From: Prevotella ihumii
GTDB taxonomy: Bacteria > Bacteroidota > Bacteroidia > Bacteroidales > Bacteroidaceae
Reading direction: 5' to 3'
Assembly (NCBI RefSeq): GCF_900155655.1
Contig: NZ_LT706987.1
Span: 1,842,608-1,906,607, forward strand
DNA length: 64,000 nucleotides
Part shown: positions 53,101 to 61,296 of the stretch, in pieces
Layout: the number at the start of each line of letters is the position of its first letter
Position numbering within the stretch: the stretch's first letter is position 1
Translations under genes and position numbers: made by a program
The notes under the pieces: model-generated
Database searches by the model: none
Seen by the model: the letters and a program-made list of their open reading frames with translations, nothing else
What the model was told of the DNA's origin: nothing

Positions 53101-55699
53101 GTTGTCATTTGCCGAGTTCGACAACCGCTTTGTAGACAATTTCGGTCCAATACTTTATTTTGACCGCAGTACACGTGGGTATGATGCCAATGTACTCACA
53201 GCTATGCCAATGGCAGAAGCTGCTTCGGCAAAGCGAGAAGTTATGGTACGTGGCGCAAAACAACCATTGTTGGCAAAGACTACAGTCGAGTTAGAAACAA
53301 GCTCACGTGTTGAACTTTATGGCGCACGATCTAATGGCGACATCATCACAGCTGAAGACGAAAAGCAGCAAACATCAAAACTACAACTGCGTGAGAACCT
53401 TAACGAGACTGCATTCTTCTATCCACGTCTTGCCACAGAGACCGACGGCACCGTGAAAGTGAAGTTCACACTGCCCGAAAGTCTTACCACGTGGCACTTT
53501 ATGGGTATTGCACACGATGCAGACCTCAACACAGGCTTCATAGAAAGCGACATTGTGGCACAAAAAACAGTGATGATTCAGCCCAATATGCCACGCTTTG
53601 TGCGTATGGGCGATGCACCGACGGTGGCTTCACGCCTTATCAATACAGCCGACAAGCAAGTGAAAGGTACGGCAACCATCGAGATTGTAGACCCTGAAAC
53701 CGAACAGGTGGTTTACACCCAAAGCAAAGATTACACCCTTGAACCCAAAGCCACATCATCGGTCAACTTCTCTCTTGCCTCTCTCTTTGCAGACGATAGC
53801 GCACAACAGCTCGCTGCCGACAGACAAATGGTCATCGTTCGCGTGTTTGCAAAGGGCGCAGACTATTCTGATGGAGAACAGCAGTATCTTGCCGTATTGC
53901 CTAACAGATCGTACGTTGTGAACACTTATCCGTTTACACAGAATGAAGCAGGGGTGAAAACAGTAGACCTTGGTCGCCTTTTCCCAAAGAATACCACGGC
54001 AAAGCGGCTCACAGTGGAATATACCAACAATCCTAACTGGCTGATGATACAAGCCTTGCCATACGTGGGCAACGCAAACGAGATGAACGCCATTAGTCTG
54101 GTAACAGCCTATTATGCCAACTCGTTGGCAAACAAGGTGATAAATACGTCGCCAAAGATTAGACAAACCATCGAAAAGTGGCGCAACGAAAAGGGCAGCG
54201 AAACATCTATGATGTCGGCATTGCAGAAGAATGAAGACCTCAAAACCCTTGTTCTCAACGAAACGCCTTGGGTTATGGAGGCTAAAAACGAGACTGAACA
54301 GAAGCAACAATTGGTGCGCTACTTTGACAAAAACCAACTCCGCAACAATTTAGCCCAATCCTTGAAGGGTTTACAGCAATTGCAAAATCCTGATGGGTCG
54401 TTCTCGTGGTGGAAGGGAATGCGTGGCAGCTTCTATATGACCGTGGCTGTGGTGAAGAACCTTACACGTCTGAACACGCTAATGGGGGAAAACGATGCCC
54501 AAACACAAAGCATCATCACATCGGCTTTCCGCTTCTTGGATCGTGAGACGGCAGCGCGTGTGGCAGATCTTAAACGTTTGGAAAAGAAAGGCTATAAGCA
54601 TCTTGCGCCTTCTGACGACCTTTGCGACTACTTGTACAGCAACGCATTGGCTAAACGTGGAACAACGGCAGATATAACCTACCTTATCAACCTCTTAACA
54701 AAGAAGCCTGTCGACCTTACCATCTATGGCAAGGCGAACACAGCCGTAATTCTGCAACAGTATAACCAAACCAAGAAGGCTGCGGAATACCTCCAAAGCA
54801 TCAAGGAATATATGGTTTATAAGGAAGAAATGGGGCGTTATTTCGACACAAAGCACGCTTATTACAGCTGGCGAAACTATAAAATTCCAACGCAGGTGGC
54901 AGCCATCGAAGCCTTTAAAACCATCGATCCGACCGACAAGCAAACCCTTCAGGAGATGCAACGCTGGTTGTTGCAGGAGAAACGCACACAGGCTTGGGAT
55001 ACGCCAGTAAATGCAGTAGATGCCATTTGGGCATTTATGGACAATGGCAAATGGACAATGGACAACGGTGAACCAAACGTATTGAAACTTGATGGTGTGC
55101 CCATGGAAACTCCGCAAGCCACCGCAGGCATAGGATACATCAAGGTGAGCCAATCCATAGAGCCGACCGCTCAAGACAAAGCAGCAGGCAAGGACGCTAT
55201 GCCACGCACATTCAGTGTAGAAAAGACCAGCACAGGCACAAGCTGGGGGGCGGTTTATGCACAGTTCTTCCAACCTGCAACCGAGATAGAGGCTGCCAAT
55301 TCGGGGCTAAAGGTGAAGCGTGAACTGCTACTTGTCAATCATAACAAGGAGCGCGCCGAAGGTAGAACGCTACAAGTGGGCGACAAGGTGCTTGTTCGTT
55401 TAACCATCACAGCCGATAGAGACTACGACTTTGTGCAAGTAGTGGACAAGCGTGCTGCCTGTCTCGAACCTGTGGAACAGCTTAGTGGGTATCAGTGGGG
55501 CGGCTACTACATCTCTCCAAAAGACAACACCACCAACTACTACTTCGACCTTATGGCGAAGGGTACGCACGTGGTAGAAACTGAATACTTCGTAGACCGC
55601 ACGGGCATTTACCAAACAGGTACTTGCACCGCTCAATGTGCATACGCACCAGAATACACAGGGCGTGAAGGCGCAAAGAAGATTGAGGTGAAGGAGTAG
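50105..55699 (+). CDS. alpha-2-macroglobulin family protein without thioester
   Basis: 1864 residues with a signal peptide (1-20). The N-terminal helical repeat-like region (to about 400) is followed by macroglobulin domains: MG2-type NLFTDRSIYRPGQTVHASLV (near 485) and MG3-type YKRPTFQVEFDKYEQRYAVG. The A2M domain has TLPESLTTWHFMGIAHD (near 1120), then comes a helical thioester-type domain. At the thioester position bacterial family members have CxEQ; here the segment is LPYVGNANEMNAISLVTAYY, so the cysteine and glutamine are absent. It could still trap proteases by shape change, as other thioester-free members are thought to. Probably periplasmic. Confidence 0.9.
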   Translation: MRKLITILILMLMAPLGIWAQSYDALWKQVDEAEAKDLPKTQIGVLKKIVAKAAKDKSYGNLLAAELLTSSLWTQISPDSVEIETKRLNALCAKAERTDPVLAAVYNCALGRLFDTDNDNPDKTKNYYDKAIAQPRLLATQKIDAYVPLIQKGKDDALFGNDLLHVIALETQRYEEAKTYYDKVGNREAAFYMALMKWNQNPKEATAETLIKTYGDLPICGALAIKLYHLKTSSSNFTPSQRIAYIDNALSRWPSWQGMKMLRNERSQLCAPMFDAYIDKEVGLPNRTNTIKQIHIRNIADLRLTITRTTLDGTMTIGGGEKHLARIKQSCLPETAKTIVRQYPGHQPWEIVDDSIALPPLEKGVYLFEFASSSKDIKPQYELYYVSNLYVISEEQPNHKIRYAVVTADTGQPVPGAKLRLTPKGRYGNPNKVETLTTNDKGEACYTYAESEPDYIYAYTNDDKACRENSLWNSFLFSKSSDGNNVCNLFTDRSIYRPGQTVHASLVYYHRDNKHLITKALPNERLTVKLRNANYDIVTEKEVTTDEMGTAAVDFDLSKDGLTGNFSLVVDNLGTTSFQVEEYKRPTFQVEFDKYEQRYAVGDTIKVRGKAKSFAGVPVQGAKVEYTVNRRMAEWYWGYSNDIEELSDGEVVTNEKGEFEIEVPLIFPEKGEFEDESYANRSRFFRFVVDAKVTDQAGETREGSTSLPLGDKATALTCSLPDRMLRNNLPTFLFGYRNAAGAPIEGKVRYAIAPYKKDNKAFGKYQEVAANSELKLKNLNSGHYQLHAICGTDTLTQAFVVFSMDDKQPVYETHDWFYVSDHQFPQDGSPVYVQVGSSDANQHILYTICSGNTVLESGTIDQSNALTTRKFTYKTEYGEGITLTFAWVKEGKIYAHSADIRRPEPEKKLNVKWTTFRNRLTPGQDEEWTLSITHPNGKAAKAQLMATLYDKRLDEILKHRWSLAPRFYSATPSLNWRGFEFDDFSAGYEKLYSYRTVPSLSFAEFDNRFVDNFGPILYFDRSTRGYDANVLTAMPMAEAASAKREVMVRGAKQPLLAKTTVELETSSRVELYGARSNGDIITAEDEKQQTSKLQLRENLNETAFFYPRLATETDGTVKVKFTLPESLTTWHFMGIAHDADLNTGFIESDIVAQKTVMIQPNMPRFVRMGDAPTVASRLINTADKQVKGTATIEIVDPETEQVVYTQSKDYTLEPKATSSVNFSLASLFADDSAQQLAADRQMVIVRVFAKGADYSDGEQQYLAVLPNRSYVVNTYPFTQNEAGVKTVDLGRLFPKNTTAKRLTVEYTNNPNWLMIQALPYVGNANEMNAISLVTAYYANSLANKVINTSPKIRQTIEKWRNEKGSETSMMSALQKNEDLKTLVLNETPWVMEAKNETEQKQQLVRYFDKNQLRNNLAQSLKGLQQLQNPDGSFSWWKGMRGSFYMTVAVVKNLTRLNTLMGENDAQTQSIITSAFRFLDRETAARVADLKRLEKKGYKHLAPSDDLCDYLYSNALAKRGTTADITYLINLLTKKPVDLTIYGKANTAVILQQYNQTKKAAEYLQSIKEYMVYKEEMGRYFDTKHAYYSWRNYKIPTQVAAIEAFKTIDPTDKQTLQEMQRWLLQEKRTQAWDTPVNAVDAIWAFMDNGKWTMDNGEPNVLKLDGVPMETPQATAGIGYIKVSQSIEPTAQDKAAGKDAMPRTFSVEKTSTGTSWGAVYAQFFQPATEIEAANSGLKVKRELLLVNHNKERAEGRTLQVGDKVLVRLTITADRDYDFVQVVDKRAACLEPVEQLSGYQWGGYYISPKDNTTNYYFDLMAKGTHVVETEYFVDRTGIYQTGTCTAQCAYAPEYTGREGAKKIEVKE

Positions 55700-55702
55700 A
55701 AA

Positions 55703-55785
55703 GCGTTAAAGGAGTTAGGAGTTAGAGCAAAGGTATTGGCTCTAACTCCTTTAACTCCTCCTAACTCTCCTTAACCCCCAAGGGA
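55703..55785. repeat. AGGAGTTAGAGC inverted repeat
   Basis: AAGGAGTTAGGAGTTAGAGC faces GCTCTAACTCCTTTAACTCC across 12 bases. It may end the macroglobulin transcript, but no T-run follows. Same GGAGTTA word as at 1914 and 3776. Confidence 0.7.
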
Positions 55786-55838
55786 AGCTCCCCTTAGCGT
55801 CTGAAAAACTCCCCCAATTATCAACAACAAAAACAACA

Positions 55839-56750
55839 ATGCTTCAAATAGAAATAGACAACGGCAGTGGCTTCTGCTTTGGTGTGACTACCGCCATAAA
55901 GAAAGCCGAAGAAGAATTAGAAAAAGGCACAAAACTCTATTGCTTGGGCGACATCGTACACAACAGTATGGAGGTGGAACGACTGACCCAACGTGGACTT
56001 ATCACCATCAATCACGACCAACTGCGAGCGCTGCACAATGCCACCGTATTGCTTCGTGCACACGGCGAACCACCCGAAACTTACGAACTTGCTAAGCGCA
56101 ACAACATAGAGATAATAGATGCCACCTGCCCCGTAGTATTGGCTTTGCAGCGAAGAATAAAAAACCAATACGAAAAGAGCATAGCGACTGACGAGACACT
56201 CGACCTTACCCACGACCAACAGGCAGCCGACCGACAAATTGTTATCTTTGGCAAGAATGGGCACGCCGAGGTGTTAGGACTTGTAGGGCAGACCCGCAGC
56301 AAAGCCATTGTGATAGAGAAGTTTGACGATGTGAAACGGTTAGACTTTCAGCGCGACATCTACCTCTATTCGCAAACCACGAAGAGCCTTAACGAGTTTC
56401 ATCGCATCATAGCCTACATACAAGAAAACATTTCGCCCAATGCTACCTTCCGCAGCTTCGACACCATCTGCCGACAAGTGGCAAACCGTATGCCCAACAT
56501 CTCAACCTTTGCTTCACGACACGACGTAATCGTCTTCGTGGCAGGTCGAAAGAGCTCTAACGGCAAGGTGCTTTTTCACGAATGTTTGAGCGTCAATCCC
56601 AACTCGTACCAAGTGGAGAGCGCAGCCGAAATAGATATGCAATGGTTCCAAGGCAAGACCACTGTGGGAATCTGTGGTGCCACCAGCACCCCCAAATGGC
56701 TAATGGAAGAGTGTAGAGACGCCATACTGAAAAGCGATAAAAACTCATAG
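55839..56750 (+). CDS. ispH: 4-hydroxy-3-methylbut-2-enyl diphosphate reductase
   Basis: 303 residues. The last step of the MEP isoprenoid pathway, making IPP and DMAPP. Three cysteines that hold the [4Fe-4S] cluster are visible: C13 (GFCFGV), C97 (DATCPVV) and the late GICGATSTP. The substrate-binding RAHGEPP lies near 73-79. A polar insertion (KSIATDETLDLTHDQQAADR, about 115-134) makes the protein slightly long. Also known as LytB. Confidence 0.95.
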   Translation: MLQIEIDNGSGFCFGVTTAIKKAEEELEKGTKLYCLGDIVHNSMEVERLTQRGLITINHDQLRALHNATVLLRAHGEPPETYELAKRNNIEIIDATCPVVLALQRRIKNQYEKSIATDETLDLTHDQQAADRQIVIFGKNGHAEVLGLVGQTRSKAIVIEKFDDVKRLDFQRDIYLYSQTTKSLNEFHRIIAYIQENISPNATFRSFDTICRQVANRMPNISTFASRHDVIVFVAGRKSSNGKVLFHECLSVNPNSYQVESAAEIDMQWFQGKTTVGICGATSTPKWLMEECRDAILKSDKNS

Positions 56751-56786
56751 TTTTACAACTTTTTCACAAAGATATGGCACGTAGAT

Positions 56787-56817
56787 TTTGTAAGTTAAAG
56801 ATTAATGCTTAAATTTG
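56787..56817 (+). promoter_or_regulatory. dapA promoter
   Basis: TTTG 56787-56790, 19-base spacer, TAAATTTG 56810-56817. It shows that the longer open frame starting at TTG 56815 cannot be the true start. Confidence 0.8.
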
Positions 56818-56844
56818 CAGATAAACAAAAATGCACATACAGCT

Positions 56845-57732
56845 ATGCAGAATATATTTCACGGATTGGGTATAGCACTCGTTACTCCATTCACAGCTAA
56901 TGGAGAGGTAGACTATGAGGCCTTAGAACGACTAATAGAATATCAGTTGGAAAACGGCGCAGACTTCCTCACCATACTTGCTACAACGAGCGAAAGCCCT
57001 TGCCTGTCGGCGGAAGAGAAAGACAAGATAACACAAACCATCATCGCTATCGTAAAGGGGCGTGTGCCTATACTGAAATATTGCGGCGGAAACAATACCG
57101 CAGCAGTGATAGAAGAGATACGCACAACCGACTGGCACGGCATAGACGGCATACTCAGCATCTGTCCTTATTATAATAAGCCAAGCCAAGAAGGACTTTA
57201 TCAGCACTTCAAAGCCATTGCCGAGGTGAGTCCGCTGCCCGTCATTCTCTACAACGTTCCAGGACGAACGGGCGTGAATATGACTGCCGAAACCACAGTG
57301 CGCATTGCCAACGACTTCCCTAACGTAATAGCTATAAAAGAGGCTTCGGGCTGTTTGGAGCAGGTAGACGAAATCATAAAAAACAAGCCTAAGCACTTCT
57401 CTGTGATAAGTGGCGACGATGCACTCACCTTCCCCATGATAGCCAGCGGTGCAGTGGGCGTTATCTCCGTTATAGGCAATGCCTTACCCAAGGAGTTCTC
57501 AAAGATGATACGCCTCGAATTTAATGGCGAATACGAGGCAGCTGTGAAAATCCATCATCAGTTCACCGAGCTTTACAAACTCCTCTTTGTAGATGGCAAT
57601 CCAGCAGGTTGCAAAGCCTTACTCAACGAGTTAGGACTCATTGACAACGTTCTCCGCCTACCCCTTGTGCCCACACGCATAGAAACAAAGAAACGCATAC
57701 ACGATATATTGACAAAAATGAGACTTCACTAA
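56845..57732 (+). CDS. dapA: 4-hydroxy-tetrahydrodipicolinate synthase
   Basis: 295 residues from ATG 56845, the normal length. It condenses pyruvate and aspartate semialdehyde, entering the lysine and diaminopimelate branch. Schiff-base lysine K165 lies in VIAIKEASG, the catalytic tyrosine Y136 in LYNVPGRTGVN, and the threonine pair in ATTSES (47-48) replaces the usual GTTGE. The last codons form one arm of the terminator stem. Confidence 0.95.
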   Translation: MQNIFHGLGIALVTPFTANGEVDYEALERLIEYQLENGADFLTILATTSESPCLSAEEKDKITQTIIAIVKGRVPILKYCGGNNTAAVIEEIRTTDWHGIDGILSICPYYNKPSQEGLYQHFKAIAEVSPLPVILYNVPGRTGVNMTAETTVRIANDFPNVIAIKEASGCLEQVDEIIKNKPKHFSVISGDDALTFPMIASGAVGVISVIGNALPKEFSKMIRLEFNGEYEAAVKIHHQFTELYKLLFVDGNPAGCKALLNELGLIDNVLRLPLVPTRIETKKRIHDILTKMRLH

Positions 57733-57750
57733 CGCTGAAGTCTCATTTTT
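57718..57750 (+). terminator. dapA terminator overlapping the stop codon
   Basis: ATGAGACTTCA (57718-57728) pairs with TGAAGTCTCAT (57736-57746), then TTTTT. The TAA stop is inside the loop. Confidence 0.9.
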
Positions 57751-57832
57751 GTTTATCTATTCTCACATCTTTCTATCCTTCTCCTCTCTTGCTCCCTCTT
57801 TTTCCAAATTCTTTCTCATACTTTTACGCTTT

Positions 57833-57848
57833 ATACCGATTTGGGTTA
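57833..57848. repeat. ACCGATTTGGGTTAAA motif copy
   Basis: Isolated copy of the shared motif directly before array 26. Confidence 0.7.
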
Positions 57849-57861
57849 AAGATTCATTCTT

Positions 57862-57940
57862 GTCAGACGAGTCGGACGGGTCGGACAGGTCGGACGAGTC
57901 GGACAGGTCGGACTGGTCGGACAAGTCGGACTGGTCTGAC
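57862..57940. repeat. GTCNGAC array 26 (9 units)
   Basis: Central bases A G G G G G G G T, between dapA and the glucosaminidase promoter. Confidence 0.95.
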
Positions 57941-58118
57941 AAAGCAACCTTATGCCCAAATCGCTTATTAGAAGAAAACAAAAAACAGCTCATAAGCTTC
58001 AAAAATAATAGCGAAAACACCCAAACTGTTCTAACCACCGATAGGGGCTTCATTGCATTATTTATCCTCTACGGGCAAAGGAATACACGCTAAGAATCAA
58101 TGTTTTTCGTGCTTTTTC

Positions 58119-58149
58119 TTTGTATTTTCGGCTAAAAACTTTATATTTG
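58119..58149 (+). promoter_or_regulatory. glucosaminidase promoter
   Basis: TTTG 58119-58122, 19-base spacer, TATATTTG 58142-58149; the start codon follows 27 bases later. Confidence 0.8.
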
Positions 58150-58176
58150 CAGCTGTATCACCCACGAGTTTGATAA

Positions 58177-59124
58177 ATGAAGCGAATAATCCTCATATTT
58201 TTTACCCTCATCTCCTTTGTCTGTATTGCCATTGGTGGACCTACCTACAAGTGGAATCAGGCTTTCCAAAACTACTTCGATAAATACAAATCGCTTGCCA
58301 TTCGCGAAATGGTGCGCTACCATATCCCTGCCAGCATTACCTTAGCCCAAGGCGTATTGGAAAGCAGCGCAGGGCAAAGCCGATTGGCAACCTTGGCGAA
58401 CAACCATTTTGGCATAAAATGCCACGGGTGGACAGGTCGCACCATATCGCACGATGACGACCTCCGAGGTGAATGTTTCCGCGCTTACGACTCAGTGTTG
58501 GAAAGTTATGAAGACCACTCTAAGTTTCTCACCTCACGAGCTCACTATCGCAACCTATTCTCGCTCGAGCTCACCGACTATAAGGGTTGGGCGCACGGAC
58601 TAAAGCGATCAGGCTATGCCACAAGTTCTACCTATGCGCCAAAGCTCATCGCCATTATAGAGCTTTACCGACTATACGAATATGATGACCCATCGCTTTA
58701 CAAGCCAGAGATAGCTCCGCACCCTACTAAGCCTATAGAGATACCACTGCCAAAAATTGATGTTAAGGACGCTCCTAAGTTTCATAAAGTGCGAGCTTTC
58801 AACAACAATTACTACATCGTGGCAAACAATGGCGACACCTTTAAGGCGATAGCAAAAGAGTTTGACACCCACGCATCAAAGTTGGCTAAATACAACGAAC
58901 GTGACAAAAAAGAAATCTTGCGCGAGGGCGACATCGTATGGTTTAAGAAAAAACAAAAGCGAGCACCTAAGAAGTATCGCAATGCACCCCACACGGTACG
59001 CCAAAACGAAAGTTTATACATCATAGCCCAACTCTACGGCATACGACTTAAAAATTTGGCTAAGATGAACAAGAATGCCGTAATTCGAGGCATAAAGGTG
59101 GGCGACCAAATAAGAATTTATTAA
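58177..59124 (+). CDS. glucosaminidase (FlgJ-like) with two LysM domains
   Basis: 315 residues: signal peptide (1-20), a glycoside hydrolase 73-type domain (about 30-165) with the candidate catalytic glutamate E62 in LAQGVLESSAGQSRLA and the NNHFGIKCH block, a Pro-rich linker, then LysM modules (about 210-255 YYIVANNGDTFKAIAKEFD and 270-315 HTVRQNESLYIIAQLYGI) that bind peptidoglycan. It hydrolyses cell-wall glycan during growth or division. It ends in the array 27 inverted repeat. Confidence 0.92.
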   Translation: MKRIILIFFTLISFVCIAIGGPTYKWNQAFQNYFDKYKSLAIREMVRYHIPASITLAQGVLESSAGQSRLATLANNHFGIKCHGWTGRTISHDDDLRGECFRAYDSVLESYEDHSKFLTSRAHYRNLFSLELTDYKGWAHGLKRSGYATSSTYAPKLIAIIELYRLYEYDDPSLYKPEIAPHPTKPIEIPLPKIDVKDAPKFHKVRAFNNNYYIVANNGDTFKAIAKEFDTHASKLAKYNERDKKEILREGDIVWFKKKQKRAPKKYRNAPHTVRQNESLYIIAQLYGIRLKNLAKMNKNAVIRGIKVGDQIRIY

Positions 59125-59295
59125 GGCTGGTTCTATAAACCCAAATCGGACGTCAGACCAGTCGGACCAGTCAGACCAGTCGGACGTGTCAGACGTGTCA
59201 GACGTGTCCGACTGGTCAGACAAGTCAGACAAGTCAGACTGGTCTGACTGGTCCGACTGGTCTGACGTCCGATTTGGGTTTAAAGAACCAGCTTT
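59123..59295. repeat. array 27 (13 units) in a 55-bp-arm inverted repeat
   Basis: Arms 59123-59177 and 59241-59295 match over 55 positions with about two differences. From outside in: AAGGCTGGTTCT, then AAACCCAAATCGGACG, then GTCNGAC units. Central bases A G A G A A C A A A T C T. It is the most extended hairpin in the window, placed after the glucosaminidase gene (its stop codon is at the left foot). Confidence 0.95.
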
Positions 59296-59335
59296 AAGAA
59301 ACTTTCCTTTTTTAACTATCATTAACCATCATAGA

Positions 59336-59379
59336 GTAACAATTGTTACCTTCTGCCCATTGTGGAAAGCCTAACTTTG
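59336..59379 (+). promoter_or_regulatory. hcp promoter with upstream palindrome
   Basis: GTAACAATTGTTAC (59336-59349) is a perfect 14-bp palindrome centred about 43 bases before the expected start point; TAACTTTG (59372-59379) is the -7 box. The position fits a class II activator of the CRP/FNR type, such as HcpR. Confidence 0.7.
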
Positions 59380-59422
59380 CAGCCATAAAAACAAAACAAA
59401 CAGAACAAAAAGAAATAAGATT

Positions 59423-61075
59423 ATGGCAGAGAACAAGATGTTTTGTTTCCAATGTCAGGAAACAGCGAAGGGAACAGGTTGTACTATTCAAGGGGTATGT
59501 GGTAAGAAAGCCGACACAGCACGTTGGCAAGACCTTATAGTCGGTGTGAGTCGTGGTATTGCTACCATTGCACACACACTGCGCACAGCAGGCATAGAAA
59601 CCGAACAAAAGGTGGGCGACTACCTTACAGAGGCACTCTTTATCACGATTACGAATGCAAACTTTGACAATCAAGCTATACTAAATAAGGTAGACGAGGG
59701 TGTGGCTATTAAGCGTGAATTGATAACCCTTGCCAAGGCTAACAACGTGGCGTTGCCTCCTTATCAAGAAGTACAATGGGGTGGCGAAAAGGCTGATTAT
59801 GAGGCTGAAGGCAATCGACAAAATATTCTACGTACTGAGAATGAGGACATTCGGTCGTTGAAAGAACTCACCATATTGGGGCTAAAAGGCATGGCGGCTT
59901 ACTACGAGCACGCTGCACACTTGAGCCATCGCGACCCTAAGCTCATTGCTTTCTTAGAAAAAGCCCTTGCCGTAGTTACCAATCCTGAGGCTGATATGGA
60001 CACATTGCTTGCTCTTGTTTTGGAAACAGGTGAGAAAGGTGTGGCGGCTATGGCACTCTTGGACGGGGCAAACACCTCGGCTTATGGCAATCCTGAAGTA
60101 ACAAAGGTGAACATTGGCGTAGGTACGAACCCTGGTATTCTTATTTCGGGACACGACTTAAAGGACATTGAGCAGCTTCTTATTCAGACCGAGGGCACGG
60201 GAATAGACATCTATACCCACGGCGAAATGTTGCCTGCGCACTACTATCCACACCTTAAAAAGTACAAGCACTTGGTGGCAAACTATGGCAATGCGTGGTG
60301 GCAACAGAAAGAAGAGTTTGCTAAGTTTAATGGTCCTATCGTCTTTACCACCAATTGCATTGTTCCTCCACGCCCAGGAGCTAACTATGCCGACCGTGTA
60401 TTTACCACCAATGCAGCGGGTTACCCAGGGTGGAAGCACATCAAGGCTGATGCGAATGGCGTGAAAGACTTCTCTGAAGTAATTGCTATTGCGAAAACTT
60501 GTCAAGCTCCTGAAGCCCTTGAACAAGGCCACATTGTAGGTGGATTTGCTCACGGACAGGTGTTTGCATTGGCAGACCAAGTAGTTGAGGCGGTAAAGAC
60601 AGGTGCTATCCGTAAGTTTATTGTAATGAGCGGTTGCGATGGTCGACAGAAAGACCGCAGTTACTACACCGAGTTTGCAGAACAGTTGCCACACGACACC
60701 GTAATTCTTACATCGGGTTGCGCTAAGTTCCGCTACAACAAGTTGCAGTTGGGCGACATCAACGGCATTCCACGTGTGTTGGACGCAGGTCAGTGCAACG
60801 ACTCTTACTCTTGGGCAGTGGTGGCATTGAAGTTGAAAGAAATATTTGGTGCAAACGACATCAACGACCTTCCTATCGAATTCAACATAGCTTGGTACGA
60901 ACAAAAGGCAGTTATCGTATTGTTGGCATTGCTCTCATTGGGCATTAAAAATATCCATATTGGCCCAACGCTTCCTGCCTTTGTTTCGCCAAACGTATTG
61001 AAAGTATTGGTAGAAACCTTTGGCCTCGGTGGCAATACCACTGTGGAGGAAGATTTGAAGAAGATGGTGGGTTAA
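59423..61075 (+). CDS. hcp: hydroxylamine reductase (hybrid cluster protein)
   Basis: 550 residues. N-terminal cysteines C8, C11, C20 and C26 ([14 protein letters not shown] and GVCGK) bind the cubane Fe-S cluster; later cysteines ([30 protein letters not shown]) hold the hybrid Fe-S-O cluster. Hcp reduces nitric oxide or hydroxylamine and protects anaerobes from nitrosative stress. No hcr reductase gene follows. The palindrome upstream suggests control by an HcpR-type regulator (inference). Confidence 0.96.
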   Translation: MAENKMFCFQCQETAKGTGCTIQGVCGKKADTARWQDLIVGVSRGIATIAHTLRTAGIETEQKVGDYLTEALFITITNANFDNQAILNKVDEGVAIKRELITLAKANNVALPPYQEVQWGGEKADYEAEGNRQNILRTENEDIRSLKELTILGLKGMAAYYEHAAHLSHRDPKLIAFLEKALAVVTNPEADMDTLLALVLETGEKGVAAMALLDGANTSAYGNPEVTKVNIGVGTNPGILISGHDLKDIEQLLIQTEGTGIDIYTHGEMLPAHYYPHLKKYKHLVANYGNAWWQQKEEFAKFNGPIVFTTNCIVPPRPGANYADRVFTTNAAGYPGWKHIKADANGVKDFSEVIAIAKTCQAPEALEQGHIVGGFAHGQVFALADQVVEAVKTGAIRKFIVMSGCDGRQKDRSYYTEFAEQLPHDTVILTSGCAKFRYNKLQLGDINGIPRVLDAGQCNDSYSWAVVALKLKEIFGANDINDLPIEFNIAWYEQKAVIVLLALLSLGIKNIHIGPTLPAFVSPNVLKVLVETFGLGGNTTVEEDLKKMVG

Positions 61076-61093
61076 GCCAACTTTTGCAGTTTT

Positions 61094-61199
61094 GTCGGAC
61101 AAGTCGGACAAGTCGGACAAGTCGGACCTGTCGGACGCGTCTGACCTGTCCGACCAGTCTGACCAGTCTGACCAGTCTGACCAGTCCGACCAGTCCGAC
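61094..61199. repeat. GTCNGAC array 28 (12 units)
   Basis: Central bases G G G G G T C T T T C C, the clearest purine-to-pyrimidine switch. It is followed by a classic terminator at 61235. Confidence 0.95.
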
Positions 61200-61234
61200 A
61201 AAGCTGAAAACCACGCCTTTTCCTTGAAAACAAT

Positions 61235-61267
61235 AAAGGGGCTCGACAAACACTGTCGAGCCCCTTT
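61235..61267. terminator. bidirectional terminator hcp / phosphoglucomutase
   Basis: AAAGGGGCTCGACA paired with TGTCGAGCCCCTTT (14 bp perfect), between convergent genes. Confidence 0.85.
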
Positions 61268-61296
61268 AGTTATTGGGTTAGTTTTGAGGGTTTTGC

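Noticed and set aside
56815..56844. Ten extra residues at the dapA start
   Set aside because: The TTG start lies inside the TAAATTTG promoter box.
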